This document shows positions 34,096 through 48,200 of a stretch of 64,000 nucleotides of DNA, piece after piece. Position numbers and translations under genes: made by a program. The notes under the pieces are model-generated. The model saw nothing but the letters and a program-made list of their open reading frames with translations, ran no database searches and was not told the origin of the DNA. The stretch is from Haliotis asinina (Eukaryota; Mollusca; Gastropoda; Lepetellida; Haliotidae), in NCBI RefSeq assembly GCF_037392515.1, contig NC_090291.1, positions 33,608,501 to 33,672,500 of the forward strand. Reading direction: 5' to 3'. The number at the start of each line of letters is the position of its first letter. Position 1 is the stretch's first letter.

Positions 34096-37000
34096 ATGAG
34101 TGTCCTAATTGGTAAGTAGACATTGTTTATTAATGGTATCAAACAACAAGAGACTGCAGTTCAAGAATGCCCCTAGATATTAGTGCATAAAAAGCCCCAA
34201 ACTGGAAATTTTATATCCAATTCCTGTTAGGTAGACAGTGTTGGCTCAAGAGAAGGTTTTGGAGTGTTTTGACTCATCAAATTCAGTGAGGACCCCCTCT
34301 ATTTTACATCTGCCCATCTATTTAACATTGGAGGGGGTCCAGAAACATTATTTTCATCAATTTGGACCCACTCAAAATTTCACCCAAATCTAACAGTGGG
34401 TAGATCTCATAGGGTTTACGACAACTATATTTTTGCAAGCATTTTAAAATTGTGCTGCATGTGGCATATGCTGTTCATCATAAGTGACAATTTATCATTG
34501 ACATTAAACACGAATAGAGAACCATAGTGTATGCACACCAGCCTTACCAGGTGCTTGGGAAACAGATGTAGGCAGCTGAAATATTCAGTCCTGTGATAAA
34601 CCAATCGAATGTACGAGTCAGTTATTTTGCATATCAGAAAAGCATAAATAAAATATTACAATTAGCGTTTCAAAATCAGAATTATATATTTCTTATGATC
34701 ATGAAAGTAAGTTAAATCCAATATTATCTGATACATTCTCTGTTTAAATCAGAAACATAATATCCCTTCAGTCTGTGTAATCAGCAAAACAATAATGACC
34801 TTGGGTGCCATTCCTGACAGTAGAATGCTATAGTCTGTTGCACATGAAGTTCCTCAACAAGCAAAATGTGCTATTTTTTATTTAGGGATCAAAAGATGAT
34901 GTTAAGTTATAATATGTTTGCTCTATCCAAATACAAGATCTGAATTTATTTGATATTTACTGTACACTGGAATAAATCACTGGAGACAAGTGTTATATGC
35001 ATAACTTATGCATAACCATACTAATTGTGCTAGACATTATTATGGTTGACCTTTCCTGGTTGATGTCAGTATAGTGCAAGATTTCAAAGGTATTAGACAA
35101 GTATTAGATGAGCCACGACCTGACAAATGACCCCAATTTGCATATATGGGAGTGCCCACTGGAACATTCCATTTGAAACAATATGGAAACAGGTTGTCAT
35201 CTAAATATTGAAAAGTCTATTTTCTTGTGCAAATCATATTTTGATTGTTATATCATACTACTGGACAAATGCTAAACAGAAGTTGCCAGTCAGCGTGCAT
35301 TGCACATGCTTAATCCCTCCTTAATCTACCTCATGTGCATGTATTCGTCTACAATCCCTGACCCGTCTGCTTGTCACAAACATGTTCACTGCACAAGTTC
35401 ATCTAATACATGCCGAGCAGTAGTCCATTGCATACAGTTCATTACACTTTGCCCAATTCATTGGTTCCATTTGTCCATTGCGCTGTCAGGGTACAAAGTC
35501 AACACACAAATAATAGTGATAACTTACTGCAAATGTTTTTATGTCTGTAAGCCTTTTATGTCTGTGTATGTCCATTTAACATCTAAATCAAAATAATATA
35601 CTTCTGTTTTTCCAGTTTATGTTTAACATGTTTCTATGTTACTGTTGCCAACTATTTGGAGATAGCAGATGCCTCTTGTCCCTCTGCTGTATACTCACTA
35701 TGATGTAATAGAGGTATGATCTTTGAGGAATTTTCAGCAGTAGGTATCCTTGTGTCTTCTAGTCCATGAGGAGTCTCATCCAAATCATCAGTGTAACTAC
35801 ATCTAGTTGATGAGGGTTGAAATAAATGACATTTTACTGCCCCACACATGTACAGGTGCATTTTCTACAGAAGATAGGGTTTTCCTCGTAACTTTGATAT
35901 GTTGGTATATGAAGTGGACATCTGTTGAAAATCTAGATTCAGTTTTATACTATTCCTGACAACCAAGTTTTGGTTAGTTATTTAATCTCAAATCAGTAGT
36001 AAAATATGTTGATAACTGATGTATTTATCATTATTTTACCTCTGGCATCATGGCTCTGTGACTTAATTAACCTTTACAATGAGAGTGAGCGAGTGAGTTT
36101 AGTTTTACGCTGCACTCAACAATATTCCAGCTATATGGCGGCAGTCTGTAAATAATCGAGTTTGGACCAGACAATCCAATGATCAACAACACGGGCATCA
36201 ATCTGCGCAATTGGGAACCAATGACGTGTCAACCAAGTGAGTGAGCCTGACCAACCGATCCCGTTAGTCACCTCTTATGACAAACATAGTCACCTTTTCT
36301 TTGCAATGCGAAAATGAATTGGCCAGTACAATCATAAAAGGGAGGTTGTTGTTGGATTGGACCCGTGTGTAAAGTTAACCACTTCTCCATGCAGGTGGCG
36401 GAAGTGGTTTCATTGGACGACATTTAAGCAGGCTTCTCGTTGAAAATGGCTTCAAAGTCACTGTTGTGTCAAGACAGACTGGCCCAGATAAAATCACCTG
36501 GGTAAGTTACAGTAACTGCCAAACTTACATCTACTTAAATGTTAACCTGTTTGAAATGACATTTACCAACTTTGATTGGTGTAAAACTTTGTCTTCTTTG
36601 CAGATAGGAGTGCCCTGTTTTGCACACATGAATGTTTTCATCCCTGCAAGTTCATGTTTTTATTCATTTAACTTATTTGCAATTCAGCTTCAGGTGCATA
36701 GGATTGTAAGGTTGTGTTGAATATTCAGATCGTTCCTCTGGTCTGTTTATGCAAATCAGTAAGCACAGATTCAGTTGGCATTGTCATAGTGTGTTTGTGA
36801 CAATTTGTCCATGGAATATGAGAATCTTAGTCAAAGATTGTTACCATTGGGTCAGATTTGTTAAACAAAGGTTGTGAGGAGATGTAACATATTGACACAA
36901 CATTTCACAATACTCACACTCCTCTTTAACACTGCACAGGTACCGAAGGAGGTCTGTAAATAATTGGATCTTGACGAGGCAGTCAAAGGATTGACACAGA

Positions 37001-40000
37001 TCTGCTCAGTTGGGTTGCAATGATATGCAAGCAACCAAATCGCTGACGCTGGTCACCTGATCTATTTTTGCCCATTATGCCAATCATAGGTTCCTTGTGA
37101 CTTGTATGTTGCTGGTGATCCCACCAGACTGGGCTAGCAAAGTGTTGAAAGTTGTTGGACGTCAGTTTTGTTCAGTGTACAGACCTGTCTAATCAGCTTA
37201 CAATGGATTTGAAGACTAAAGGTCAAATGACCCTGTAACTAGTGCGAATGTTCAACCAGGATTAAGAAACAGGATTTAGGCCTCAGGTCCATGAGATTAG
37301 TATAACAATATATTCATCATAATTTGGCATAAGCATTTTCTATCTGACATTATTCATATATTTGTTCCAGAAGGTATTGATGTTTATGTTTACAATGTTA
37401 TTCAGAATGACTTGAGTCGCAATGGCCTGCCGGAAGGATGCACAGCCGTTGTCAGCATGGCTGGGGAAAATATTCTCAACCCAAAGAGACGGTACTGTTC
37501 TTGGGGTGTCTGTTGTTGTCAAACTTCACCTTGCTGTAGTGTAGCAGATTGTTCAGTAACTAAAACCATTCCTGTCAGTTATGTTTGGTTGGTACAACTC
37601 TAACCTATGTAACTGCATCCTCGATATCTACAGGGTGTATGTTCTGATCTCCACTATACCCTGGATGCATGTGTGACTCCAATAATTATTTACCTTCCTT
37701 GGCTGGCTTTTTATCTAATCAGGGTTCTATGCTGGCAAGATCACAAATACCAATCACAACTCACTTTCGCCTTTTAAATTATCTAACCTATTAATCTTGG
37801 AAACACAAATCATACAGAGGAACTCTGAAAGAGCACAATCAGTTCTTACATAAAGTTTCGGACCTGACAATTTGTCTGAATGATTTCCCCCAAAATCTTG
37901 AGTCTCACTGCAAACAAACTTTTGCAGCCGCAACTGCTGTCTTTGACAGTGACATGCTCAGTTGTAATGACAGCTTAGTTGATTAGCCAATGTGAGAATG
38001 CGGAGTCAGCCAAGGGAGGTAATAAAATTACCATAGATGCATCCACAATATACTGTAGATTTATTGGAATGTATACCCTGGAGATTACGAGGATGGTTTA
38101 AATGAAGACATATAGGATATCGAGATGATGGAACGTTCATTGACTGAGTGAGGGAGTTTAGTTTTACACTGCACTCAGCAATATTCCAGCTATATGGCTG
38201 CAGATGGAACGTTCAGTCTGATTATAGTTTTCACATGCTTTTGTTGCATTCATACTTATTATGTTAGCAGAGGTTGGTGAGAACCCGTGAAGATCCGCAT
38301 TAGAATTGTTCTTCAGTAACCCATGCTTGTTGTAAGAGATAAGTAACAGATATGGTGGTCAGGCTCGCTGACTTGGTTGACATATCATTGTATCCAAACT
38401 GCATAGATATTGATATCGTCTGGTCCAAACTCAATTATTTACGAACTGCTGCTATATAACTGGAATATTGCTGAGTGTGGCATGACACTATACTTGTTCA
38501 CTGGAAAATACTGTAAAAAATTCTGCTAAGTTGAAATATTACTTGGGCAATCCTGTCACAGTTTTTGTCAGCTACTAATATACTGCCTCAGAACAAATCA
38601 CTCACTGTTAAACCCGCCTGCAAATATATTTATTGATATCAGATTCATGTTTGTAGATGGACACCAGAATTCAAGGAGGAGGTTTATAACAGTCGCATCT
38701 CCACCACCAAAGCACTCACATCAGCTATCTTGGCTGCGAGCAAGGTTCCAGAGGTATTTGTATCCATGTCAGGAGTGGGTGAGTATAGAGATAAACCTTG
38801 GTTAGAATTGGTTTCTAATTTTACTAATCCTGCACTACTTGCTTCCTGCTCTTATTGTTTACGGCTTCAAAAACAATGTAAAAAGATGTAGACTGTAATA
38901 ATTTTAAATTTTACTAATTTCAACCCACATCATCTTGATTGTCTGGTCTGTATGAATTGTTTACAAACCACTGGCATATAACATTGTTGAATGCAGAGTT
39001 AAACAACAAACAATTGTACACAGTTGATATCAATCTGATCATATCCAGGTGAACTATCGAGGGCATCAAGTGAAGGCTTTTAACTATGGTGATACTATTG
39101 TTATAAAGGTTAAGTTATCCAGTAGTACAAGTGGATTTGGATGAGATTACATCATGATAAATCCTGACCAATCAAATCTCCTGCAGATGACTAGAAGTTA
39201 GAGTTCCTTAGATCATTGTCTATACTACTCAACATAATCTTAAGTATCACCCAGTTTCATAGTTCATCTGCAGCAAGGTGGTTCATGTCTGGCAATCCTG
39301 ACGTGTTATGTAGATATTTAATGAATGCTGCTTCAAATCACCATATTGGTTTATTTTCCTTATTAAAAATCTTGCATAGAGTCAGCTATTAAAATGAGTA
39401 TTACAAAGACTGTTTTTAAGCTTATTAAAGTTTAAAAAGACTGTAAAAGATACTCTTTAGTTATAAATGTTCTTCTGAAAAGATATACAGCATTCTCTCA
39501 ATATTTATGGGTCCAGGAAAAACTGTTGACTTATCCGAATAACATCACATCCGAGTTCGGCATATCACATGAAAGAAATGGAAGAAAACAGTAGATTGCA
39601 TGTCTACTATTTATTTGTTATCACAGAGATTGCAAATACACATGGTAATCTTGTCATAGTGTCCTTTTCGAAATATAGAAAAGTTGGATTTACTCCACAA
39701 ATGAAGTAAAGAAATGAGAAAGTTTTAACTGACGGGCGTTTGGTGCACACAACCCATCAATGAATTGCTTGTCACATGATGACGTAAGTCCCTGATCAGA
39801 TTCTCACTCTTATTTCATTCGATACTATAATCCGTTATCAGGTGTGTCAAGTTGAAATTGGGAGTACATCCTAATTAGATAAACAAACAAGTGACGTCTA
39901 CAACTCAATTAGCCTGTTAAGGTCAAGGTAGAATAGGCCTTCAGCAACCCATGCTTGCCATAAAAGGTGACTATGCTTGTCGTAAGAGGCAACTAATGGG

Positions 40001-41584
40001 ATCGGATGGTCAAGCTCGCTGACTTGGTTGACACGTCATCGGTTCCCAATTGCGCAGATCAATGCTCATGCTGTTGATCACTGGATTGTCTGGTCCAGAC
40101 CCAGTTATCTACAGACCGCCACCATATAGCTGGAATATTGCTGAGCGTTACATAAAACTAAACTCTCTCAGAATGTTATAATTTAAAAACAATCACATTT
40201 TAAAAAAAAAACATTTCACTTTTGTCCAGCCTACATGTCTGTCAGTCCTATGTTTATACTTGACTACTCTGTTTACTATCTGTACTTACTGTGATTGCAG
40301 CCTATTACCCACCAAGTCCCACTGCGGAGTACACAGAAGACAGTTCAGGAGGTGACTACGACTTCCTGTCTCGACTGACAACAGACTGGGAGGCAGCTGC
40401 CCGACTACCTGACTCAATCAATGTCCGACAAGTTATTGTTAGATCAGGTCAGGGAGTGGTTGTAGTCCCAAACTGCTGTTGTAATACTCTACTTAACCAG
40501 TATAGTTCTGACATCATTTGGGCACACCACATTATTCTGTATGAATATATCCTTTTCAGATTTGCATGACATACTGAATTCAGATTTATGTGGTAATGAG
40601 TGTTATGACCTATTATATTTGAAAAGGATGAATGTCAGAAATCAAGTGAGTGAGTTGGGTTTTACGCAGAAATATTCCAGCAATATCATGGCAGAGGACA
40701 CCAGAAATGAGCTTTAGGCATTGTACTCAAATGGGAAATTGAACCTGGTCTTCGGCATGACGAGCAAATGTTTTAAACACCAGGGTACTCCACCACCCAA
40801 TCAGAAACCAAGTACCATGAAAATCCTGACACTCAGAAGCATGGTCTCACAAAAATAAAGAAGTGTTGTATTCAGAATGTAAAATCTTAGGAAAATAGTT
40901 GTCTGCTCAAAACTTGATTATTTTCAGAAGAGCCTTATGTAAATGGGGTATTGCTGAATATCATTTGAGTGAGCAGGGGAGTTGGGTTTTGTGCAGCTTT
41001 TAGCAATCTTCCAGCAATATCATGGTGGGGACAGCAGAAATGGGCTTCACACATTGTGCCCAAGTGGGGAATCAAACCTGAGTCTTCGCTGTGAATAAAC
41101 CATATGAAGACATGGCTCTTGATCGTGTTGATCTATAGTCAACATTTTCATTTTCATTCCAGGTGTGGTCCTTGGTCGTGACGGTGGAATGGTTCAGCAG
41201 ATGTTCATTCCATTTTTCCTAGGAGTGGGAGGAAGAGTAGGATCAGGATCCCAGTGGTTGCCATGGATACATGTTGCTGATATTGCTGGGCTGTTTACAC
41301 ATGCAATAATGAATCCCAGTGTTGCTGGAGTATTGAATGGAGTGGCACCAGAAGCTGCCACCAACAGTGACTTTACCAATGCCTTTGCCAGGGCCATGTG
41401 GAGGCCAGCCTTATTCCCAGTGCCTGCTTTCGCCATGAATTTCATATTTGGGGAAGAAAGAGGGAGGATCGTTTTGGAGGGGCAAAAAGTCTTGCCCAAA
41501 AAGACTTTAGAAAGTGGTTATAAATTTGTGTATCCTGACCTAAAGTCTGCTTGCACAAGCTGTGCACAACTGGTTTATGTGTAA
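34096..41584 (+). CDS. SDR39U1: SDR39U1, epimerase-type short-chain dehydrogenase
   Basis: Coding exons are 34096-34111, 36395-36501, 37406-37491, 38657-38778, 40301-40447 and 41163-41584. They join in phase to 299 aa (human ~293-319). The first exon holds only 16 coding bases. The Rossmann glycine motif GGGSGFIG is at residues 6-13. Also seen are the family blocks MAGENILNP (~70), MSGVAYYPPSPTAEY (~106) and VVRSGVVLGR, with WIHVADIAG and VLNGVAPEAATN in the C-terminal half. The family binds NADP(H) and belongs to the extended SDRs; the substrate is not established. The donor of exon 5 is GTCAGG, a weak site. The gene shares its promoter with AMFR and converges with AP1G1. Confidence 0.95.
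36082..36297 (-). mobile_element. SINE family 1, well-preserved copy
   Basis: Starts 'gagtgagcgagtgagtttag' and carries all conserved blocks to 'gttagtcacctcttatgaca'. It ends ~100 bp before SDR39U1 exon 2. Confidence 0.87.
36925..37065 (-). mobile_element. SINE family 1, old fragment
   Basis: 'ggtctgtaaataattggat', 'gacacagatctgctcagttg' and 'gctgacgctggtcacctgat' are recognisable. Confidence 0.55.
37616..38095. mobile_element. 480-bp non-autonomous DNA transposon, copy 2
   Basis: Same ends (CATCCTCGATATCT... and ...TTACGAGGATG) and interior blocks ('ttggctggctttttatc', 'caatcacaactcactttcgc', 'gatttcccc') as 13487-13986, but more diverged. No clean target duplication is visible, so it is the older copy. 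SDR39U1 intron 3. Confidence 0.82.
38145..38212 (-). mobile_element. SINE family 1 tail fragment
   Basis: 'gagtttagttttacactgca' to 'ccagctatatggctgcag', abruptly ended. Confidence 0.75.
38285..38492 (+). mobile_element. SINE family 1 copy, plus orientation
   Basis: 'gaacccgtgaagatccgc', 'agtaacccatgcttgttgta', 'ggctcgctgacttggttgac' and the tail 'ctggaatattgctgagtgtg'. It faces the fragment at 38145. Confidence 0.8.
39912..40170 (+). mobile_element. SINE family 1, well-preserved copy
   Basis: 'ggtagaataggccttcagca' through 'catcggttcccaattgcgca' to 'agctggaatattgctgagcg' and a short ACTC-like end. Confidence 0.87.
40646..40800 (-). mobile_element. SINE family 2 copy
   Basis: 'gtgagtgagttgggttttac', 'attccagcaatatcatggca', 'cctggtcttcggcatgacga' and 'gtactccaccaccc'. 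Confidence 0.85.
40968..41100 (-). mobile_element. SINE family 2 copy
   Basis: 'gagtgagcaggggagttggg' to 'gtggggaatcaaacctgagt'. The head is truncated near 41100, ~60 bp before SDR39U1 exon 6. Confidence 0.83.
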
Positions 41585-41646
41585 ATGTAGATGATCATGA
41601 GAGTGTCAGTTATCTAGGATGTCTAAAGTATTAGCACTGATCATTA

Positions 41647-41652
41647 AATAAA
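41647..41652 (+). terminator. SDR39U1 poly(A) signal (proximal)
   Basis: An AATAAA lies 63 bp after the stop. A second is at 41804-41809. Confidence 0.6.
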
Positions 41653-42874
41653 GCATACAAATACAGGGTCCCTGTTGTAAGCCTTGAAGGTTAAGTGTTC
41701 ATGGGATCCTGGATTTAACATTTTAGATGCAAGATGCCTGTCATAAATACCATTGTAGCTTGTTGGTAAAAGCTATATTAGTTTCTGTGTGAATTAAGCT
41801 GTGAATAAAGAGTATTTTGTACAAAGTATTTATGATTATGTGTCACATTGTGCATGGGGGTCAACCCGTGAACCAGGTGTTTGGCAACAAAACTGAAGGC
41901 ATGCACATCATGAAAACCACAGACTGGTCATGCTCCTGAAATGTTTCTGCGGATTAAATAAGCTATTATAGGGAGGCAAAATTTAGATTTCTGCCCTACG
42001 TCAATACCAACAGTAACGTCTCTTCAGAAGTAACACTATCACCATCACAATGATGGCATCATGCTGAGTACCAGCTGTGTAATCATGTCACATCAGGGAG
42101 TACAACAATACCTCTCTGATGTTTCACATGAAATCATTCATGACATGTAACAAGAAGATAGTCAATGAAACACACAGGCAGATGCTCCATATCAAAGAGC
42201 TTTTTCTCAGTGAAGAGGTCAGCCTCATGAATGCGAAAGCTCAATCATGAAGTCATGTATAGTTTCAAACAAAACCCATCTGGTGAATTTTCTGTAAATG
42301 AGTATATTCGATTTCTGATCTCAAAAGCATCAAAATAAGAGTAGCAAGTATATCTGTGCCATGAGGTCGTGTATAGTTTTAAAAAAAACGTGGTTTACCT
42401 TTCTGTTTAGCGGCAAAGCTGATTAGAAATGAGCATAATTGATTTCTGATCTCAAAACAACAAATAAGAGCAGGAAGTATGTCTGTGTTATTACACAATT
42501 GTTGATCAATAATGCAGTTTCTGGGACATCTATACAAATAGTGAGTAGCACTGTGTTCTTTCATTCCTACAAACGAAAATTCTGAGGTGAAATGATGATG
42601 TGATAACTGAGATGAAAACCCCAACATGAGGATTCTTGAAAAATACTATGGTCAACATTTGAACAGGTGATTATCAAGTGTATCATTCCAAGCTATTTGC
42701 ATAGTTAATGAGATGATTCCATACCACCTCCAAGCTATATTTCTCAGATTTTTACAACAAAACCCATCAGAGGCACATCGAGTCAAACTTGAACCACTGT
42801 TATCCCACTTACCATCTCGCTTCCTGAAAGAATTTTCACTATAACACAGAACAGCAATGTATTTGGACATGAAT

Positions 42875-42880
42875 TTTATT
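42875..42880 (-). terminator. Candidate AP1G1 poly(A) signal
   Basis: TTTATT on the plus strand reads AATAAA leftward, ~2.4 kb past the AP1G1 stop. The span 42880-45256 would then be 3' UTR; it has no recognised gene. Confidence 0.3.
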
Positions 42881-45256
42881 TGGCAGGATAATAATGAACC
42901 ATAGCTCTTCATCACGGTGGTGATCAACCACTTTGCACAGAAAAACATTATTTTACACAGACAGGCTTAGTTCATATATACAGTCTTGTCAATACTTCAT
43001 CCGGTATCTACAAAGCACGGCTGAATTTTACAAATAGCAATTATTTCTGAATATGTACACCATCTTCCTGGTCTAGAACATGCATTCTGTGACAACAATA
43101 GCACAAAAAAATCACAACAAAATCAATAGTCATTTTACAGTCAGGTCTTGTTGGAAAGCAGGCCTGGAAGAATATAATGTGAACTTTAAAAAAAGATTAT
43201 GACAATATTCAAGGTTCCAAGACCATTAGTTTGAAAGTTTCACAATCAATCTGCACAAATAATACTTGTGATAAAAATAGTATTACCTTGGTAAGAAGAC
43301 ATTTTCTACCTTGAAAATAAATAGTGACAATATATGAAAACATGAACTGCTGACTGTTTTACGGCACTGACTTGAAGATGAAGAATGTGAAGACAAGGGT
43401 TGGAATGAAGTTATGAGATGATCTGATAAAATGCACACATTCAGATCACCACACAGCCCCCTCAGAAGTCCATCAGTGACAAAACGGGGATTTACTGGCA
43501 TAAAACTTTGGATAGGATATTCTCAATTTCAAGCTGTTCAAAATCATGCAGGAAAGTCAGCAAAAGCAGGTCAATTCAGACATAGTCACTAAATTTCTGT
43601 TTCCAAATTCAGTGGTCATAGAGGTACTGGTCTTTGGCACTGAACAAGTGACATGATCTAAGTCAACAAATGTGTGGTTCATCCTTCATCTCTGTACTAA
43701 GATTGTATATACCTGCAACTATCCACAATGAATTAAACCAATTCAATCTAACCAAGTCCTGTGGCCTATTGATGTCCTCTTGTCAAAAAGCAACTTACTG
43801 CAAAACATACTTTCACACTAACATTCTTCAAGGCCACTACTATCTTCTTACCATGATTCATGAGGTATCGATGCATATGTTCAATCGTGCCCCCAATCAT
43901 TGGTTTACTTGCATACCTTGACTAAAAGCTTCAACGTACTAATAAAGATAAAGCTGATTCTAAACTCACGAAAACACTTTGGTTCTCATTGAACTTCATA
44001 AATCTGTGGTTTTGTTTGCCTTTGTGACCTTCAGATAGAGTGAAGTCTTTCAAATTCAAGCCTAACCTGCAGGAAAACGTCCTCTCTTTTTAGTGTGGTG
44101 CTCCTTTCCAATCTTATGTAATAAGAGCCAAGTGCCAAACTGAGATGGTAATTCATTTTGAGATTGATACACACTAGTATGTAAGACTGCGATTGTTTCA
44201 TGTAATTAAATGAAACTTGATGGGACTGCCAATTATGCCTTTAGAACAGATTAAAGCTATATAACTCAACATGCTCTATGTGTCGTCAAAGGAAACTTAA
44301 TTTCAGATTTAACACGCAAATCAACAATTAGCTATAGAAACAACTCACATATATCCCCTTTATTGTCTCTTCCATCCAATATATATTGCCTCGGAAACCC
44401 AACTATTATCGATCATAAATATGATGTATATAGGAATATGGTACAGTCAGTATTAGATCTTATGTACATCTTTTCCAGGTTGATTACATAAATTAAAGAA
44501 TATACAAGTATTTAACAATTACAGTTTCGGTCATGCATATTTTGATCTACTGTTTGTTCTACTCAATGCCTTCGATAATCCTACTATGATGGTGAATGAT
44601 GGTGTTGCGTCAAGGTGATGGCAAGGTGGGTGATGATTATATATCAAGAGTTCACCAACAGACTTGCATGCACTGTTCCACTATAAACAATAGTATATAC
44701 AAAATAATCACAAACTATGTGACAGAAAATACAAACTTTGCATTTTACCGTTCTGTGCCCATCTTGAAAAAAAAAAGACAAACAAAACAAAACAAGTATG
44801 TGATAGTTCTGTTCAATGTGCATTTACGCTGTCCAAATTTCTTATAAATAAACATGTTCACAACAAGGCCAACATCCGTAGCATGGAGCGAAGCATACAG
44901 GCTACAAATACTAAGATTAGATTTCAAACATACCTATAGTGACATAGGTACCTGATTCAGGATTAACCGCTGTAGTCAGTGAATATCCATCAGTCGATTA
45001 GGAGTGGTTGACAGACAAAATTTAGCACTGCGAGATCTGATTAACACCAAATTATAGCACACAGTTCAGCTTGGCAGGACCACAACATCAGATCTGCCTA
45101 GGAATTCAGTCAGTGGTCTGTCAGTCCATCATGGAGAAACTGTCCTGGACTTGATTTACAGCTCCCAAGAACTCACTATACAAAACTCTGCATCCATGAA
45201 AGACTTGAAGCCATGACTGGGCAAACGTGTCATTTCTACAGAAACTGTCAACTATG

Positions 45257-48200
45257 CTATTGCCACAGGCCTTGGGGAAAATTGGAAACTTCACCCATCT
45301 CTGTTACCGCATTTCCATTTTGGGTGTATGTCATTCGTATCCTCATTCGAATGGCTTGCTGTAAAACAAGATGTAGAAAATTTAGTGTTTCAGTGCTTTT
45401 TAGTGCTTTAGTGTTTCAGTGCTTTTAGCAATATTCACGCGATAACATTGTGGTGGAGCACATTGTAACCATGTGCTCATCGAACCAAGGTCTTCGGCAG
45501 GATGAGCATACACTTAAACAACAAGTCTACCTCAGTGTCCTGTAGTTAACGGGACTGAGGGAGTCAAACCAGCTTCATGCCAGCCATACTGGTGTAGAAG
45601 TCAACACTATATGACTGAAATCTGTACCTATTTGACTCAGTGACGCATGGGCAGTGGGGTAGCCTCGTGGCCAAAACATTTGCTCTTACTGATAAAACAA
45701 CCAAGGTTGATAACTCAATCCACTAAGTCACCTATTAAGACCTGTATGGGCTCAAGCTACATGACACAGCTTGGTCCAACTAGATGCTTCTAACAACAAG
45801 CATGGTTCTAGATGCTTCTAACAAATATGGTTAACCAAATCTCCAGTCAGGGATTGAGACTGAGCAGATAAAACAACACTACCAGGGATATTCCTGCCAT
45901 ATCAAGCAGCAGTGAGTGGGAGTTTTACACCACTTTCAGCAATATTTTAGCAATATCATAGCAGGGACACCTAAAATGGGCTTTAACTGCTTTACAATCA
46001 GGCCCCATCCACTGCAGCATGAGGAAGTTTGGTGTGAGGAGTGAGTTACCTCTGGCACTGCTTCAACAGTATTGCAGTTATATCACGGCTTAACTCAAAT
46101 TGGGCAGATGCCAGGCTATGAAAGGTACCACTGACTGCGCTATGAGGAAGACAAACCCAGAATGACACATTTACCACTTTAAATCCTAGAAGTATGGGTA
46201 TGGTACAGACAAACCAGTATACTAGGTTTCACACCAACAAGAACAGGTGATGCAAATCAGCACAGCGGATAAAGGAAAGCTGCGAGGCCAACCATGAAAC
46301 GAAAGTATGAGGTAGTGTCATTGCCCTGACCTTGGAGGGGTTCTGGATACAGATGACTTGTTCCACAAACCCATCATTCATTGGTGGCAGATTGTTACCG
46401 GAGGGGGACTGAAGCTGCAGCTGGAATGACTGTGAATAGAAAGCACTGACTAGTATTTCACAGTTATCAACATTCTCAATCTATAAACAGTAAACTATGG
46501 TAATAGTAAGTCAAAGGTGAGGTAAAATGGGGTTTAACATTGTGTTTAAGAATATATGACTTCCGTGTGCGTATGTGTGTGTGTGTGTGTGTGTGTGTAC
46601 GAACCCTGACCTGTGCTGGTTTTAACTGCCAACTCACACAGAATACCATGTCACAGTAAAAAAACTTAAGACACATTGTACTGACTCTGAGCCATCCAGT
46701 CCTTGTTGTACCCAATAATCCTGAACGCCAAGCAAGGACCAACAAGAACCCTGTTTTAGTGTCTTTTGTTAAGATATGGCTGAGGATCGAACTTGAGACC
46801 CTTCAGCAGGCACTCTAACCTATACACCACACAGACAGTTCAAGTTCCAAAGGAACCGCATATTTTAATGTGTTATTACCATAGTTTGTGATGTGCATTT
46901 CACCTTTTTACAGTGAGACAAAAAAAATAAAAATGACCAGTTCATTATATGCATAACGTGTCCTATTATCTATTGTATCTGATTTGGGGACAGTGCCCTA
47001 AAGCACCTGTACTCAGACAATGATGTATCTTGCAAGTTTTTCTTAGGAAACAGGAAGTTTCTTTTAAAAATAGGGAGAGATTTCAATTAGTGAGTCCAGA
47101 TATATTTCAGTTAAGGTAAACTGGGAGGAACTTCAAGCAACTCCGTACAATACAAAGACAATGTGCTCAGCAAGTCCATTTTAAGCACCTTTGGAACGGC
47201 TGCCTGGAAAACAAAATCTGAGATTGAAGACGCTGAGGAGTTGGTGGCCTTCATGTTGATGATGGTGGCTTCAGCCTGACCTCCTTGACGCTCACATCTG
47301 AACTCCAGGAGCAGCCCATTTTTGTTGAAAGCCACAATTGGCAGGAAGCCTGTAGTGACAAAAGTTGAAACCAATGGTACATGATCATGTTTCAATTAGC
47401 TTCCGGTCTTTTCAGATCTATCTTTAACTAACATATAAACTTGTCTGAGTGAATAGAAAACAAATCTAAAATGTCTTCTAATTTCTTTCAGTTTTCTCCA
47501 GGGCCTAGATTTTCAAAGTTCTCTTAGCGCAAAGATAGCGCTGATGTAAAATACTGACAATAAAGGGGTAAACCTGTTTCAGTAATTCAAATTGTCAGCT
47601 GTTGATTTTTTCAAGACCCATTTTGTAGCTTTGGACCCCCCCTTCTTTCCCATTCTTACCCATAACACAAGAGAAATCCCTTCAAGTGTCAGTAAATGTG
47701 AGTTTACCTGTGCCTCCATTCATCTGGTTGCTGAGGGGCTGCTGTGATGGCTGCATGAAACCCTCCATGAGGTTGCTCTGAGGCACCGGCACTGCAAAAT
47801 AACAAGTACATATCAATAAATCCCCAAAAAGGAAGTCTGAAGAGACATATCATAAACTGTGAGCACAAACTTGACAGTCCTCCACACAAAGAGGTGATGT
47901 AATAGACTGTTCACTAATATCTGCTGAGTTTGCCACCCCAGTGGGTGATCATGTGACACACTAAAGAATTAAATACCGACTGTAAACCTCGTCATCACAT
48001 GACCAAGATGCTAAGAGTGAGTTAGTTTGGTCTTATGTTGCTTCTAGCAATATTCCAGCAATATCACAGCAAGGGACATCAGAAAAGGAAAGAAAAAAAA
48101 TACCCACAGTCCTGCAACAGGAGAGTGACATTAGCATTGAAAGATTTTATTCAAATATCACCAAACTGTTTCTAAGCAATGGAGGTCAATTTGAAAGACT

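Noticed and set aside
41194-41499. 101-codon antisense frame
   Set aside because: Shadow of SDR39U1 exon 6.
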